Source: an uncultured Lachnospiraceae bacterium
GTDB lineage: Bacteria > Bacillota > Clostridia > Lachnospirales > Lachnospiraceae
Direction of reading: 5' to 3'
Length of the DNA stretch: 53,237 bases
NCBI GenBank assembly: GCA_902760755.1
Contig: CACWHK010000008.1
Coordinates: 1 to 53,237, forward strand
In this document: piece by piece, positions 1-8,984 of the stretch
How positions within the stretch are numbered: position 1 is the first letter of the stretch
Layout of the letters: every line of letters starts with the position of its first letter
The notes under the pieces: model-generated
The model's database searches: none
The model's input: only the letters and a program-made list of their open reading frames with translations
What the model was told of the DNA's origin: nothing
Program-made: the position numbers and the translations under genes

Positions 1-3000
1 CCGCCTGGCCGTACTCTTACCGGCCTTCGTCAGCTCCATCTCCTTTCGCATCAGGACGCCCATCTCTCTTAAGTTGTCCCCGAAAAGGTCTTTCCTGAGG
101 ACCGCCATCCGATCCTTTCGCAGCTTCGCCTGATACAGGTCCATGAGCTTCCCTGCGTCCGCTCTGGCTATGTTCCGCACCCGGCGAAGAGTATAGGTCA
201 CCTTCCGCTCCGCTTCATTCTCCTCCTTCGGCTTATGCTGCAAAAGGAACCTGTCGCAGCTTTGCTTCAGGAAGTCCGCGTATTCCATATACTTTCTCAG
301 TTCCTCTTCCGTCACCGGCTTCTTCTTTTTTGCCATTTCTTCTGCCAGTCGGACATATGTGGCCACACTGGTTCTGATGGTACTTAAGGGTTTCCGCATA
401 TCCGTGGACAGATCCCGATCCTGCAGTTCCTCCTTGTCCAGCCGGTCATTCAGGCCGGACATGAGCCTTGCATTTTTCTCCAGAGTCTCCCTCGTTAAAC
501 CCGAAATCTTTATCTCTTCCCTCACCATCCGATCAACTGCTTTGTCGATGGCGATCTCCTGCTCCCGGTTTTTCTCCTCCAGCACCTTGCGGTTCCGGTC
601 ATTGATCGTCTTTGCAGCAGGAGGTAATTCCACATCCTTGAATGACCGGAGGCCTTTGGATGCTTCTTTATCCAGTTTTCGGATGAGATCCTCATATTCC
701 TCTCCCCGGGCCCGGATCAGATCCCGGTAGAGTTTTGTCTTCCGGATATGGGGCATATATAACTCCCGGAGCTTTCGTATCCCATCCTTCGTGGAAAGAA
801 GCACCTCCAGGTCCGTTACTGTCTCAACCCTAAAGTTCCATGAAATCCTGGCCTCATGATCCCCGGCAACATCCGTATATTCTCTGGACCTTTGGCGGTC
901 ACCATTCCGGCTGTATCCGTGATCCTCCCGGATCTTATTGGCGTACTGATAGCCTGCACGCTGCTTATTCTCCACTTCTACGGAGAGGGAACTCACCAGA
1001 TACTCACGGAACATCAGATCCTCGATCTCCCGGATCCGTTCCGTACTGTTCGGTGCCTTGGGATTATTCAGTATTCCCGGCTTCTCTTCGCAGATCCGGT
1101 ATGCGGTCTGCATGACCTGCTCATTTGCCATTCCCGTGATCTTTTTGCACTCCGACCCCTCTACGGTGAGATTGAACGGGGCTTTACCGATCATTTCCGT
1201 TCCCAGCTGGATCATGGCCAGCTGCTGTGTGATGGTAGAGATACTACTGAGCTTTTCAGCTGAGGTCCCTACACTCATTTCAAGAGCAATCATGGAAAAA
1301 TCAAGGAACGTCCGGAGCATGGCTTTCGCCGGTTCCGGATCTCCGTTCTTATAGGCATCGATGGCGCTGATTGCCTCCTTCCGGCCCTCCACCAGGGCCA
1401 GCCCGAAGGTCCCCTGACGATCTTCCTCATTCTTGCCGATCAGATTATCGATCAGGAAATTCTGGTTGAAATCCGTGAACGAAACGTCCCCCCCTCCAAC
1501 ACTGGAGTTGGTAATCTGATGATCCATCCTTTTCTTCTGCATGATGGAACCCAGCACGATGGCTGTTACGGTATTCTCGTCCAACCCCTTCGGCACATCA
1601 ATGGTCAGGGCATTGTACTCTTCCGACAGCCTGAGCCAGGATGGGAAATGTCCCTTTGGACCATACGCTTCCACGATCTTCCGGTTGTTTTCCATATAAT
1701 CCGACTGTCGCTGGAGGACGATCTCTTTGTATTCTCTTCTCTCTCTCTGCTCTCTTTCCCTTTTCTCCCTTGCCCTTTGCTCGGCGTCTTCCCTTAGGAT
1801 CCTTTCATTCATAGCCTGGGATTCCTGAATCGGCTCCTGCTCAAACCTTGCGGACAGTTCTGCCGGCTTAAGTGACTCCAGCATCCGGTCCGCGCCGCCC
1901 TCAAATACGAACTCTCCGATCTCCATGGCGGAAAGGTTCTGGGTAAGGGAACGGAAGCCGGGAAGCTTCTCGGCAACAGCACCGGCGTAACGCTCCGCAC
2001 CATAGATTTCCATGATCGAGGTTCCGGAATACGCCTTCGTATAGACACGCTCCGCCAGGATATCCTTAAGATACCCTATGGCTGCTGTCTTTTCCTCACC
2101 CGTCAGGGGAGTACCTGCCTTGATCATCTCTCCGAGCCGTGCTGTTGCGTTCATGGCGCGGGAGATCAGGATCTGTCCGCTGCCGGTTGCATCCAGCATC
2201 CGGACTTCCTGCTCCTCCCTGCGGATCCGAACCAGGGCATCGATCCCTTCCTTCACAGGCTTCGCATATGTCTTTGCATTTTCGCGGAGGATCCTTTCTC
2301 TCTCCTTGATCCGTACCGGTTCCATGATGCCCGACCTGTTCCACTTCAGGTTTCTCTCCATGCGGCGGAGCATACGGAGCATATCCAACTGCTTATCATT
2401 ATTACCGGAAGCACCATTTCCGGTACGGAAGGCGCTTATACTTCCCAGGATAGTATCTATGGTGGTGGTATATGCCTTAAGATTTTCCTCAGCAGCCTTT
2501 CCCGCTTTCTCCATGGAGCTGGCCTGATCCAGGAGGGAACGGAGTCCGGATCTTATTGCCTTCAGATCCGTATCATCGGGAAATGCGGATTCATGCTTCG
2601 TGAATTCACGAAGCAGTCCATCCACTCTCCTCCGGTTTCTGGCAAGACTCTTTTCGTCATATGTGGTGATCAGGTGGTTCCGACGAGCCATTCCGTCCAA
2701 CAGAGACCCGATCCTACGGCTGATCTCATTGTTATTCCTCCCGAAGGCCTCTCCGTTCATTCGATTATAGGCCGCCGATTCCCCGGATGTGGGGATATTC
2801 GCAAGGTCCGTCAGACCTTTGGAGGCTGTCCGGTCCAGCCGGATCAGCTGGTCCTGAAACTCCGTCCCTTCCGCATTCACCAGGTTCTTAAAGGTTTCCG
2901 AGCTGCGGATGGATTCCATATACATTTTCCGAAGGGTCTCTACTCCATCCGGCCGGCTCAGGATCACTTCTCTGTCCGTAGTCCTGTTCTGTGATATGTT

Positions 3001-3993
3001 TGCATTCATTCGAAAACGGCAGTTCTCAATGCCAGCCTGAATGGTTGACAGTCGTTCATACTCCGGGACTGTGGGATCCAGACCCTGCAGATCCAGAATC
3101 TCCGTGAAGATCTGCTCCTGCTCGTTGTAAAGCTCATTTCTCTCATGGACCGCCAGACCGAGAAGATATTCCTTAAACATCAGCTCTGCGACGGCATTCT
3201 CCCGTTCCGTGCTTCCTGCCACCGGGGGATTACTCATCAGGGCCGCCTTCTCCTCTATCAGCTGATTCTTTACATCGGTCTGATGCTTAAAGGCCATCAG
3301 CTTCATGCGGTCAAATTCCGAAATCCGGATATTGCTCTTAAAGGGTTCTGTTTCGATGATTTCCGCTGCGATACGGTACACATAATTGTAACCGGTGTAT
3401 TCAAAATCATTTACAAGATTCCGGGAACTGTAATATGGACTGTTTTTCACCTGATGGGCAGCGAACTGAACAAAATTGTTCAGATAGGCATACACCATGT
3501 CCGGATTTTTTCTGTCCAGAAACCGGATCAGCGCATTCGACGCCCTGTTCCGTCCGGAGAGCAGAACCTGAGGGAACCATCCGAACCGCTTATCATTTGC
3601 CGGAATGCTCTCCACCAGATAGTTCTGATTGAATTCCACATAGGTGGAGCTTCCCGCTGCGAAGCCGGAGGATGTCATGGCCCGATTCAGATACTCCGGA
3701 TCCATCATGGCACCAATTGCAACCGCAGTCACAAAATGCTCCGGCCAATCACGCACCTCCGGAAGACGCGTCCGATCATAGGTCTCCTTCCCTTTCATCC
3801 CATCCGGCATCTTACCGGAACTGCCAAAAACCCGTTCAAGGCGATCATATCCATTGCCTATAAGGTTTCGGATATGTTTTAATGAATTCATATATTCCTT
3901 ACGAGCCAGAGCCTGCTTCTGCTCCGGAGTAAGTTCAACCTTTTCCCGGTCGACTTCTGTATTCTTCTGATTCTTTTTCTCTTTTCCCGGCAT
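1..3993 (-). CDS. giant internally duplicated protein, unknown function (partial)
   Basis: Open from an ATG at 3993 to the left edge, 1331 codons without a stop, so the C-terminus is missing. A GGAGGG ribosome site lies at 4001-4006. I do not recognise the family. There is no signal peptide or membrane segment; the protein is highly charged and looks mostly helical. Two copies of one module are visible. Anchors recur 721-722 residues apart: EFNQN at residue 120 and DFNQN at 841, ELMFKEYL near 270 and DLMFREYL near 992, ASKGL at 390 and 1111, with STER a few residues before each LMF anchor. A short Arg/Glu-rich linker near residues 735-755 joins the copies. AGG, AGA and ATA codons look commoner than in the neighbouring housekeeping genes. 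It is probably cytoplasmic. No enzyme motif is seen, so no function is offered. Confidence 0.85.
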   Translation of the reverse strand, partial: MPGKEKKNQKNTEVDREKVELTPEQKQALARKEYMNSLKHIRNLIGNGYDRLERVFGSSGKMPDGMKGKETYDRTRLPEVRDWPEHFVTAVAIGAMMDPEYLNRAMTSSGFAAGSSTYVEFNQNYLVESIPANDKRFGWFPQVLLSGRNRASNALIRFLDRKNPDMVYAYLNNFVQFAAHQVKNSPYYSSRNLVNDFEYTGYNYVYRIAAEIIETEPFKSNIRISEFDRMKLMAFKHQTDVKNQLIEEKAALMSNPPVAGSTERENAVAELMFKEYLLGLAVHERNELYNEQEQIFTEILDLQGLDPTVPEYERLSTIQAGIENCRFRMNANISQNRTTDREVILSRPDGVETLRKMYMESIRSSETFKNLVNAEGTEFQDQLIRLDRTASKGLTDLANIPTSGESAAYNRMNGEAFGRNNNEISRRIGSLLDGMARRNHLITTYDEKSLARNRRRVDGLLREFTKHESAFPDDTDLKAIRSGLRSLLDQASSMEKAGKAAEENLKAYTTTIDTILGSISAFRTGNGASGNNDKQLDMLRMLRRMERNLKWNRSGIMEPVRIKERERILRENAKTYAKPVKEGIDALVRIRREEQEVRMLDATGSGQILISRAMNATARLGEMIKAGTPLTGEEKTAAIGYLKDILAERVYTKAYSGTSIMEIYGAERYAGAVAEKLPGFRSLTQNLSAMEIGEFVFEGGADRMLESLKPAELSARFEQEPIQESQAMNERILREDAEQRAREKREREQRERREYKEIVLQRQSDYMENNRKIVEAYGPKGHFPSWLRLSEEYNALTIDVPKGLDENTVTAIVLGSIMQKKRMDHQITNSSVGGGDVSFTDFNQNFLIDNLIGKNEEDRQGTFGLALVEGRKEAISAIDAYKNGDPEPAKAMLRTFLDFSMIALEMSVGTSAEKLSSISTITQQLAMIQLGTEMIGKAPFNLTVEGSECKKITGMANEQVMQTAYRICEEKPGILNNPKAPNSTERIREIEDLMFREYLVSSLSVEVENKQRAGYQYANKIREDHGYSRNGDRQRSREYTDVAGDHEARISWNFRVETVTDLEVLLSTKDGIRKLRELYMPHIRKTKLYRDLIRARGEEYEDLIRKLDKEASKGLRSFKDVELPPAAKTINDRNRKVLEEKNREQEIAIDKAVDRMVREEIKISGLTRETLEKNARLMSGLNDRLDKEELQDRDLSTDMRKPLSTIRTSVATYVRLAEEMAKKKKPVTEEELRKYMEYADFLKQSCDRFLLQHKPKEENEAERKVTYTLRRVRNIARADAGKLMDLYQAKLRKDRMAVLRKDLFGDNLREMGVLMRKEMELTKAGKSTARR

Positions 3994-4112
3994 AGTCTTA
4001 CCCTCCTGTCAGTACCTCATAGTGTGTAAAATCTGCTATGTATCCGTATATTTTATCGGGGAAAAAAGTTACCCTCCCCGGTTATGGGCCTTCTGCCCCT
4101 ATCATCGTAATT

Positions 4113-4118
4113 ATTATA
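4113..4118 (-). promoter_or_regulatory. possible -10 box for the giant gene
   Basis: The minus strand carries a perfect TATAAT about 120 bases upstream of the giant gene's start. I found no convincing -35 hexamer at 16-18 bases. The assignment rests on the -10 box and its intergenic position only. Confidence 0.3.
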
Positions 4119-4152
4119 ATGGATCATATGTAACAAAAGTGCAACAAATCGA

Positions 4153-4232
4153 AAACGGGAACCATGAAACGGGAACCATGAAGCGGGAACAACGAAGAGG
4201 GGACGACACCAAAGGCGCCATCCCCTCTTCGT
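4153..4232. repeat. three 14-bp tandem units plus a hairpin
   Basis: Two identical 14-bp units (AAACGGGAACCATG at 4153 and 4167) are followed by a diverged third at 4181. Next comes an inverted repeat with 12-bp arms, 4192-4203 pairing with 4221-4232. The loop contains GGCGCC. Neither strand has a clean U-run after the hairpin, so it looks more like a dispersed palindromic repeat than an intrinsic terminator, though it sits where the run ending at 4247 must stop. Confidence 0.6.
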
Positions 4233-4246
4233 AGGTTTACCTCCCT

Positions 4247-4579
4247 TCAGCAGGAGGCCCCCTGCCAGGTCTTCTCGAGATCGATCACAAATGCCATATC
4301 CTTGGACATGGCTATGGCGAGCATCAGTCTGGAGGCAAGGGTTTCCGTAAGCGCCCTGGCGACAAGGATCTGCTCCTCCTGGCTCAGAGTCTCCACGATC
4401 TCTCTACCCACCTCGGGATTCGATTCATCCATGAACATCTGAACATATGGCTCCATGTATTCATCCGACGTCATGGGCTTTCGCATATCCTCCGGATACC
4501 GTTCCCACATTTTAGACAACCAGACAAACATGGGATCCTGATCTATGATCTTCTGCGTCTGCTCCAACTCCGCCTTCAT
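4247..4579 (-). CDS. conserved-looking 110-residue protein, unknown function
   Basis: 110 residues, acidic, predicted helical, with no signal peptide or membrane span. Its ATG overlaps the stop of the upstream 55-residue membrane protein as ATGA (4579-4576), so the two are probably translationally coupled. The sequence has a Met- and Glu-rich middle (residues 37-66) and an amphipathic stretch rich in Ala and Leu near residues 72-92. I do not recognise it. It is the last gene of the run that contains aspS and the prepilin peptidase. Confidence 0.65.
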   Translation of the reverse strand: MKAELEQTQKIIDQDPMFVWLSKMWERYPEDMRKPMTSDEYMEPYVQMFMDESNPEVGREIVETLSQEEQILVARALTETLASRLMLAIAMSKDMAFVIDLEKTWQGASC

Positions 4580-4743
4580 GGAATCCCTTTGGCCATCAAA
4601 GAAGGATGTTCTGGATTAAATACAAGAAGAACTCCCAGTAACAGGATGAGCAGGGAGAATACCACGAAAATGATAACTCCCACCTGAACCAGAAGTCGCT
4701 TCTTTCTTTTATTTCTTTTATTCCTTTTTTTCTGTTCTGCCAT
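4576..4743 (-). CDS. small single-pass membrane protein, 55 residues
   Basis: The ATG at 4743 opens a 55-codon frame ending in TGA at 4578-4576. The N-terminus is very basic (MAEQKKRNKRNKRKKR), followed by one hydrophobic segment at about residues 17-42 and a short tail, which implies N-in topology. The stop overlaps the start of the 110-residue gene by ATGA, which supports both as real coupled genes. The ribosome site is weak. A longer competing frame on the same strand (4596-4793) gives an implausible composition and was set aside. Function unknown. Confidence 0.65.
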   Translation of the reverse strand: MAEQKKRNKRNKRKKRLLVQVGVIIFVVFSLLILLLGVLLVFNPEHPSLMAKGIP

Positions 4744-4830
4744 TTTATATTCCGATCATCATTCCATGATGCGGGGATCACAAAGCAGATCAACCTTCCG
4801 TAGCATTTTCACCTGCAATGCCGTACAGCA

Positions 4831-5628
4831 TCACTGGCCCCTGGCCTTCTTCAGTATCTCGATATACCAGTCGATCAACTGGGTTCCGAACATCACTGCC
4901 AGATACATGCCCACACACAGCGACGGGCCGAAGGGGATATGCTCCTTGCCCCCTTTCTTCTTCCGGATCATCACTGTGATGCCCACGGCACCTCCCACGA
5001 TGGCTCCCATGAAGAATCCTGCAACGATCATCTTCCAGCCAAGCAGGAAGCCTGCCGCGAACATCATCTTGATGTCTCCTCCGCCGAAGGCTCCCGGGAT
5101 GATCAGATCTATGATCAGCATGGGGCCGGCGATACAGAGCATGCCGACGATACGGTTCACGATGGTGATCTCGGAGAAGGGTTCGGTCCACTGAAATGTA
5201 AGAAGGGACAGTAAGCCCAGGCCCAGGATCACAAGGTTCAGGGAGAAGGGGATCTCCATGGTATCCAGGTCGATCATGGCGATCAGGATCAGCACGGTGA
5301 AGAATACCAGCAGTGTCCAGGTGGCTGCATTCACGCCATATGCTACGGACAGGCCAACAGCTCCTATGGCTCCGAGAATGAGGCAGGCCGCGAAACGGCC
5401 GGGACGCTCCTTGATGACGTCCTTCGCGGGCATCCAGGTGAGCTTGGCTTCGGCTTCCTTACGGGCTTCGAATTCCTGCTTCTGCTTCTTGGTCATCTTG
5501 CCGTCTACGTCTTCGTCGTAGTCCTCGCGGGCGCGAATGTAGGCGTCCCAACGGCGGTTTCCAATTGCCTGGAGCGCCCCTGCGATCGTGCCGAGCAGTA
5601 TGAAGATGATCATCCAAACAATATCCAT
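4831..5628 (-). CDS. A24-family prepilin peptidase
   Basis: 265-residue polytopic membrane protein of the type IV prepilin peptidase family, the aspartyl proteases that cleave class III signal peptides at the cytoplasmic face. Both catalytic motifs are visible: MIDLDTMEIP near residue 140 and GGGDIK near 185. The conserved HIPFGPSL follows near residue 232. There are about six or seven membrane spans. The N-terminal methylase/zinc region of full-length PilD is replaced by one span and a charged Lys/Glu loop (about residues 25-72). It starts 14 bases after aspS with an AAAGGAT site. No pilin, pilus ATPase or competence gene is in the window, so its substrates are elsewhere. Confidence 0.88.
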   Translation of the reverse strand: MDIVWMIIFILLGTIAGALQAIGNRRWDAYIRAREDYDEDVDGKMTKKQKQEFEARKEAEAKLTWMPAKDVIKERPGRFAACLILGAIGAVGLSVAYGVNAATWTLLVFFTVLILIAMIDLDTMEIPFSLNLVILGLGLLSLLTFQWTEPFSEITIVNRIVGMLCIAGPMLIIDLIIPGAFGGGDIKMMFAAGFLLGWKMIVAGFFMGAIVGGAVGITVMIRKKKGGKEHIPFGPSLCVGMYLAVMFGTQLIDWYIEILKKARGQ

Positions 5629-5642
5629 AGTTTATCCTTTAA

Positions 5643-7460
5643 CTAGCACGTGCCTTCGGGGCACTCCTGTTTTTCGTTTGTGACAATGGCGATGCCCAGT
5701 TCCTCGAGCTGGATGGGGTCCACCACGTTGGGGGCTTCGCTCATAAGGTCGGACGCGTCCTTTACCTTCGGGAAGGCTATTACTTCGCGGATGGAGTCGC
5801 ACTTGCACATGAGCATGAGCAGGCGGTCCAGACCGTAAGCCAGGCCTGCGTGCGGCGGTACACCGTACTTGAAGGCGGTGAGCAGGAATCCGAACTTGTC
5901 TTCCGCACTCTCCTTCGTGAGTCCGATGACCTCGAACATCTTCTCCTGAATGTCATTCTGATGGATACGGACGGATCCGCCTCCGATCTCCACGCCGTTC
6001 AGAACGATATCATATGCCTTTGCGCGGACTGCACCGGGATCGCTCTCCAGCTTGTCCAGGTCCTCCTCCATGGGCATGGTGAAGGGATGGTGCATAGCCA
6101 CGAACCGGTTCTCCTCCTCGCTCCACTCAAGCAGCGGGAACTCGGTGATCCATACGAACCGGAAGGTATCCTTGTCGCAGAGTCCCATTTCCTCTGCCAT
6201 GTGGCAGCGGAGGGCTCCCAAGGTATCCAGAACCAGCTTCTTCTTTGCATCTGCCAGAATGAGCACCAGGTCTCCGGCCTTGGCCTCAGCCTTCGCCTTG
6301 ATGGCTTCCAGCTCCTCGGGCTTCATGAACTTGGCGAAGCTGCACTTCTCCTCTCCTTCTTCGGGGATGGAAATGTAGGCCAGCCCCTTCATGCCGTAGC
6401 CCTTTACGAACTCGGTCAGGGCATCCAGCTTCTTTCTGGGCATACCGCCCATGCCCGGAACGGTAATGCAGCGAACGGTTCCGCCCGCCTCCAGCGCACC
6501 GGAAAAGACCACGAATTCACAGTCCTTTACGGTCTCGGAGAGGTCACAAAGCTCCATGCCGAACCGAAGATCCGGCTTATCGGAGCCGTAGCGCTCCATG
6601 GCTTCCTTCCAGGTCATCCGCTGGATGGGCAGCTGCACATCCACGCCGATGGCATCCTTGAACATCCGCTGCAGCAGACGCTCATTTACGTCGATCACGT
6701 CATCCACGTCCACGAAGGAAAGCTCCATATCGATCTGGGTAAACTCCGGCTGACGATCGGCCCGAAGGTCCTCGTCCCGGAAGCATTTTGCGATCTGGAA
6801 GTACCGGTCATACCCGGAGCACATCAGCAGCTGCTTAAAGAGCTGCGGAGACTGGGGCAGCGCATAGAAGTTGCCCGGATGGATCCGGCTCGGAACCAGG
6901 TAGTCTCTTGCACCCTCGGGGGTGGACTTGCAGAGGATGGGTGTCTCGATCTCCAGGAAGCCCTCTTCTGCCATAAATGCGCGAACGGTGGTGGTCACCT
7001 TGCTGCGCAGCATGATATTTGCCTGAATGTCGGGGCGACGAAGATCCAGGAATCTGTACTTAAGACGGATATCCTCCTTCGTCTTGCTGTCTGCCTCCAC
7101 CGGGAACGGAGGAGTCTCAGCCTCCGCAAGGATCCGGAGGGAGTCTGCGATCAGCTCGATCTCTCCGGTTGCCATATTCTCATTGATCCCGCCGGCGCGA
7201 AGCTCCACCTTACCGGTTACGGCGATGACAAACTCGCTGCGGAGTCTGCCGGCCCGCTCGAAGAGCTCAGCCCCTACGGACTTTTCCTCAAAAATGATCT
7301 GCAGCACGCCGGAACGGTCCCGAAGGTCGGTGAATACGATACCGCCCTTGTTGCGGCTCTTCTGTACCCAGCCCATTACGGTTACCTGCTCTCCGACATT
7401 TGCCTTCGAAAGCTCTGCACATCTGTGGGACCGCTTCAGTCCCTTCATAGATTCAGCCAT
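5643..7460 (-). CDS. aspS: aspartate--tRNA ligase
   Basis: 605 residues, the usual size of bacterial AspRS, which charges tRNA-Asp in the cytoplasm. The N-terminal OB-fold anticodon-binding domain spans about residues 15-110. Class II motif 2 is seen as FRDEDLRADRQPEF near residue 225, and motif 3 as GLAYGLDRLLMLM near residue 550. The bacterial GAD insertion lies in between, near 295-420. A GAGGAGA site lies ahead of the ATG at 7460. An internal Met at residue 5 is a possible alternative start. It is 21 bases downstream of hemZ and appears to be in the same transcription run. Confidence 0.97.
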   Translation of the reverse strand: MAESMKGLKRSHRCAELSKANVGEQVTVMGWVQKSRNKGGIVFTDLRDRSGVLQIIFEEKSVGAELFERAGRLRSEFVIAVTGKVELRAGGINENMATGEIELIADSLRILAEAETPPFPVEADSKTKEDIRLKYRFLDLRRPDIQANIMLRSKVTTTVRAFMAEEGFLEIETPILCKSTPEGARDYLVPSRIHPGNFYALPQSPQLFKQLLMCSGYDRYFQIAKCFRDEDLRADRQPEFTQIDMELSFVDVDDVIDVNERLLQRMFKDAIGVDVQLPIQRMTWKEAMERYGSDKPDLRFGMELCDLSETVKDCEFVVFSGALEAGGTVRCITVPGMGGMPRKKLDALTEFVKGYGMKGLAYISIPEEGEEKCSFAKFMKPEELEAIKAKAEAKAGDLVLILADAKKKLVLDTLGALRCHMAEEMGLCDKDTFRFVWITEFPLLEWSEEENRFVAMHHPFTMPMEEDLDKLESDPGAVRAKAYDIVLNGVEIGGGSVRIHQNDIQEKMFEVIGLTKESAEDKFGFLLTAFKYGVPPHAGLAYGLDRLLMLMCKCDSIREVIAFPKVKDASDLMSEAPNVVDPIQLEELGIAIVTNEKQECPEGTC

Positions 7461-7481
7461 TATCTTACGTCTCCTCTGTCT

Positions 7482-8975
7482 TTATGAAAAACGGATGCAG
7501 CTCTCGGTTGCTTCCCGTTTCCTCTCGATCATTTCGTCGATCCGGTCCATGTACTGATCGACATTCTTCACATCCTCCACCCGGTCCACACCCAGGATCT
7601 CCCCTGTCTCCTCATTCATGCGGAGGATCTTCGTTACGGATCCGGCGCCTGCTGCCAGGATATCCAGCCGTTCCTCGATGATGAGGACGTTGTAGAGGCA
7701 GGGTTCCTTGGCGTACCCCACATTCTCCAGATTCCCGGAAATGTTCTTCTGCCGGTACAGGTAGTAGGGCTCGAGCCCCATCCGCTTTGCGGATTCGTTG
7801 GCCAGAACCAGCATCTGGTCCGTGTATTTATGGAAGGTGTGGCGCAGCTCGTCGAACTGACTCCGAAGCTCCGCTGCCCGCTTCACGGCCAGGCTGTGCA
7901 CCGTCAGACTGTCGGGAGCAAGCTTCTCCACCAGTCCCAGGGTGTAGCGCATGTCATCCGTGGTCTCCCCCGGAAGGCCTGCGATCAGGTCCATGTTGAT
8001 ATTCTTAAAGGAAAGCTCCCGCGCCAGACGGAAGGCCCGGATCACATCCTCGGAGGTATGATTCCGTCCGATCCGCTGCAGGGTCTTATCCCGCATGGTC
8101 TGGGGATTGATACTGATCCTAGTTACGCCGCGGCGCTTCAGCACCCGCATCTTGTCCGGATTCATGCTGTCCGGACGTCCGGCTTCCACCGTATATTCCT
8201 TCAAATGCGTGAAGTCGAAATTGTCCTCGATGGCGCCCAGCAGACGGTCCAGGAAGCCTGCCTCCAGAGAGGTGGGGGTTCCTCCGCCGATATAAATGGA
8301 TACCAGCCGACGCTTTCGGTTTACATAAGATATGATCTGCAACTCCCGGATCAGTGCATCCAGATAATCACTGACAGACTGTGCATACATATCGATGGGA
8401 TAGGATGCAAAGGAGCAGTAGGAGCATTTGCTGGGGCAAAACGGGATCGCCACATACAGGCAGTAATCCTGCCGCGGGTCCACCGCCTCAAGGATGGCCT
8501 TCTCCCGGATGGCCACATCCACAGCGAGGGTTGCCTTCTCCTCGGAAACCTGATAGGCCTCCATGTAGCCGTCGATGATCTCGTCTCTCTCCAGCCCGTC
8601 CCGAAGGGCCTTCGAAGCAATCTTCGTGGGGCGCATGCCGGTAAGACTCCCCCAGGGAAGCTCCCGTCCCGTATAGTCCGTCAGCAGTCGGTAGCTTGCC
8701 AGCTTCAGACGGTTCCGGAACTTCGGCTTATCCTCATAGTCTCCGTTGATATATGCGGTGAAAACGACCTTTCCGCCCTCCTCCAGCCGTAGCCGGGTAT
8801 GACGGTCCTGAAAGAGCGCAGTAAACACAAACCGGAACTCCGAGAAGAGCTCCTTCTTGTAGTCTGCCACCTCCTTCGGGGAGACCCCCTGGATCTTCTC
8901 CTCTGCATAAAAGGCCTGCAGCATGGCACGAAGATCATTCGTATAGGTTGTGTCGTTTTCCACAAGTAGGATCAT
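7482..8975 (-). CDS. hemZ: HemZ-type radical SAM protein
   Basis: 497 residues, related to oxygen-independent coproporphyrinogen III oxidase. The radical SAM cluster motif is CPSKCSYC near residue 175, and GGGTPTSL follows near residue 230. The N-terminal 150-170 residues are the extension typical of the clostridial HemZ group, unlike the shorter HemN/HemW. The reaction is inferred from family naming; members of this superfamily also act as heme chaperones, and no other heme gene is nearby. The RBS (GAGG) lies 7 bases before the ATG, and the gene starts 9 bases after the hydrolase gene. Confidence 0.88.
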   Translation of the reverse strand: MILLVENDTTYTNDLRAMLQAFYAEEKIQGVSPKEVADYKKELFSEFRFVFTALFQDRHTRLRLEEGGKVVFTAYINGDYEDKPKFRNRLKLASYRLLTDYTGRELPWGSLTGMRPTKIASKALRDGLERDEIIDGYMEAYQVSEEKATLAVDVAIREKAILEAVDPRQDYCLYVAIPFCPSKCSYCSFASYPIDMYAQSVSDYLDALIRELQIISYVNRKRRLVSIYIGGGTPTSLEAGFLDRLLGAIEDNFDFTHLKEYTVEAGRPDSMNPDKMRVLKRRGVTRISINPQTMRDKTLQRIGRNHTSEDVIRAFRLARELSFKNINMDLIAGLPGETTDDMRYTLGLVEKLAPDSLTVHSLAVKRAAELRSQFDELRHTFHKYTDQMLVLANESAKRMGLEPYYLYRQKNISGNLENVGYAKEPCLYNVLIIEERLDILAAGAGSVTKILRMNEETGEILGVDRVEDVKNVDQYMDRIDEMIERKREATESCIRFS

Positions 8976-8984
8976 ATGGTACCT

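Noticed and set aside
4596-4793. 65-codon minus-strand frame
   Set aside because: Trp/Ser/Phe-rich product in another frame of the 55-residue membrane protein, which has better composition and the ATGA coupling.
5850-7487. Long plus-strand frames opposite aspS, relA (9754-11742) and secDF (14788-16656)
   Set aside because: Fully antisense to well-identified enzymes, with no starts or motifs of their own.
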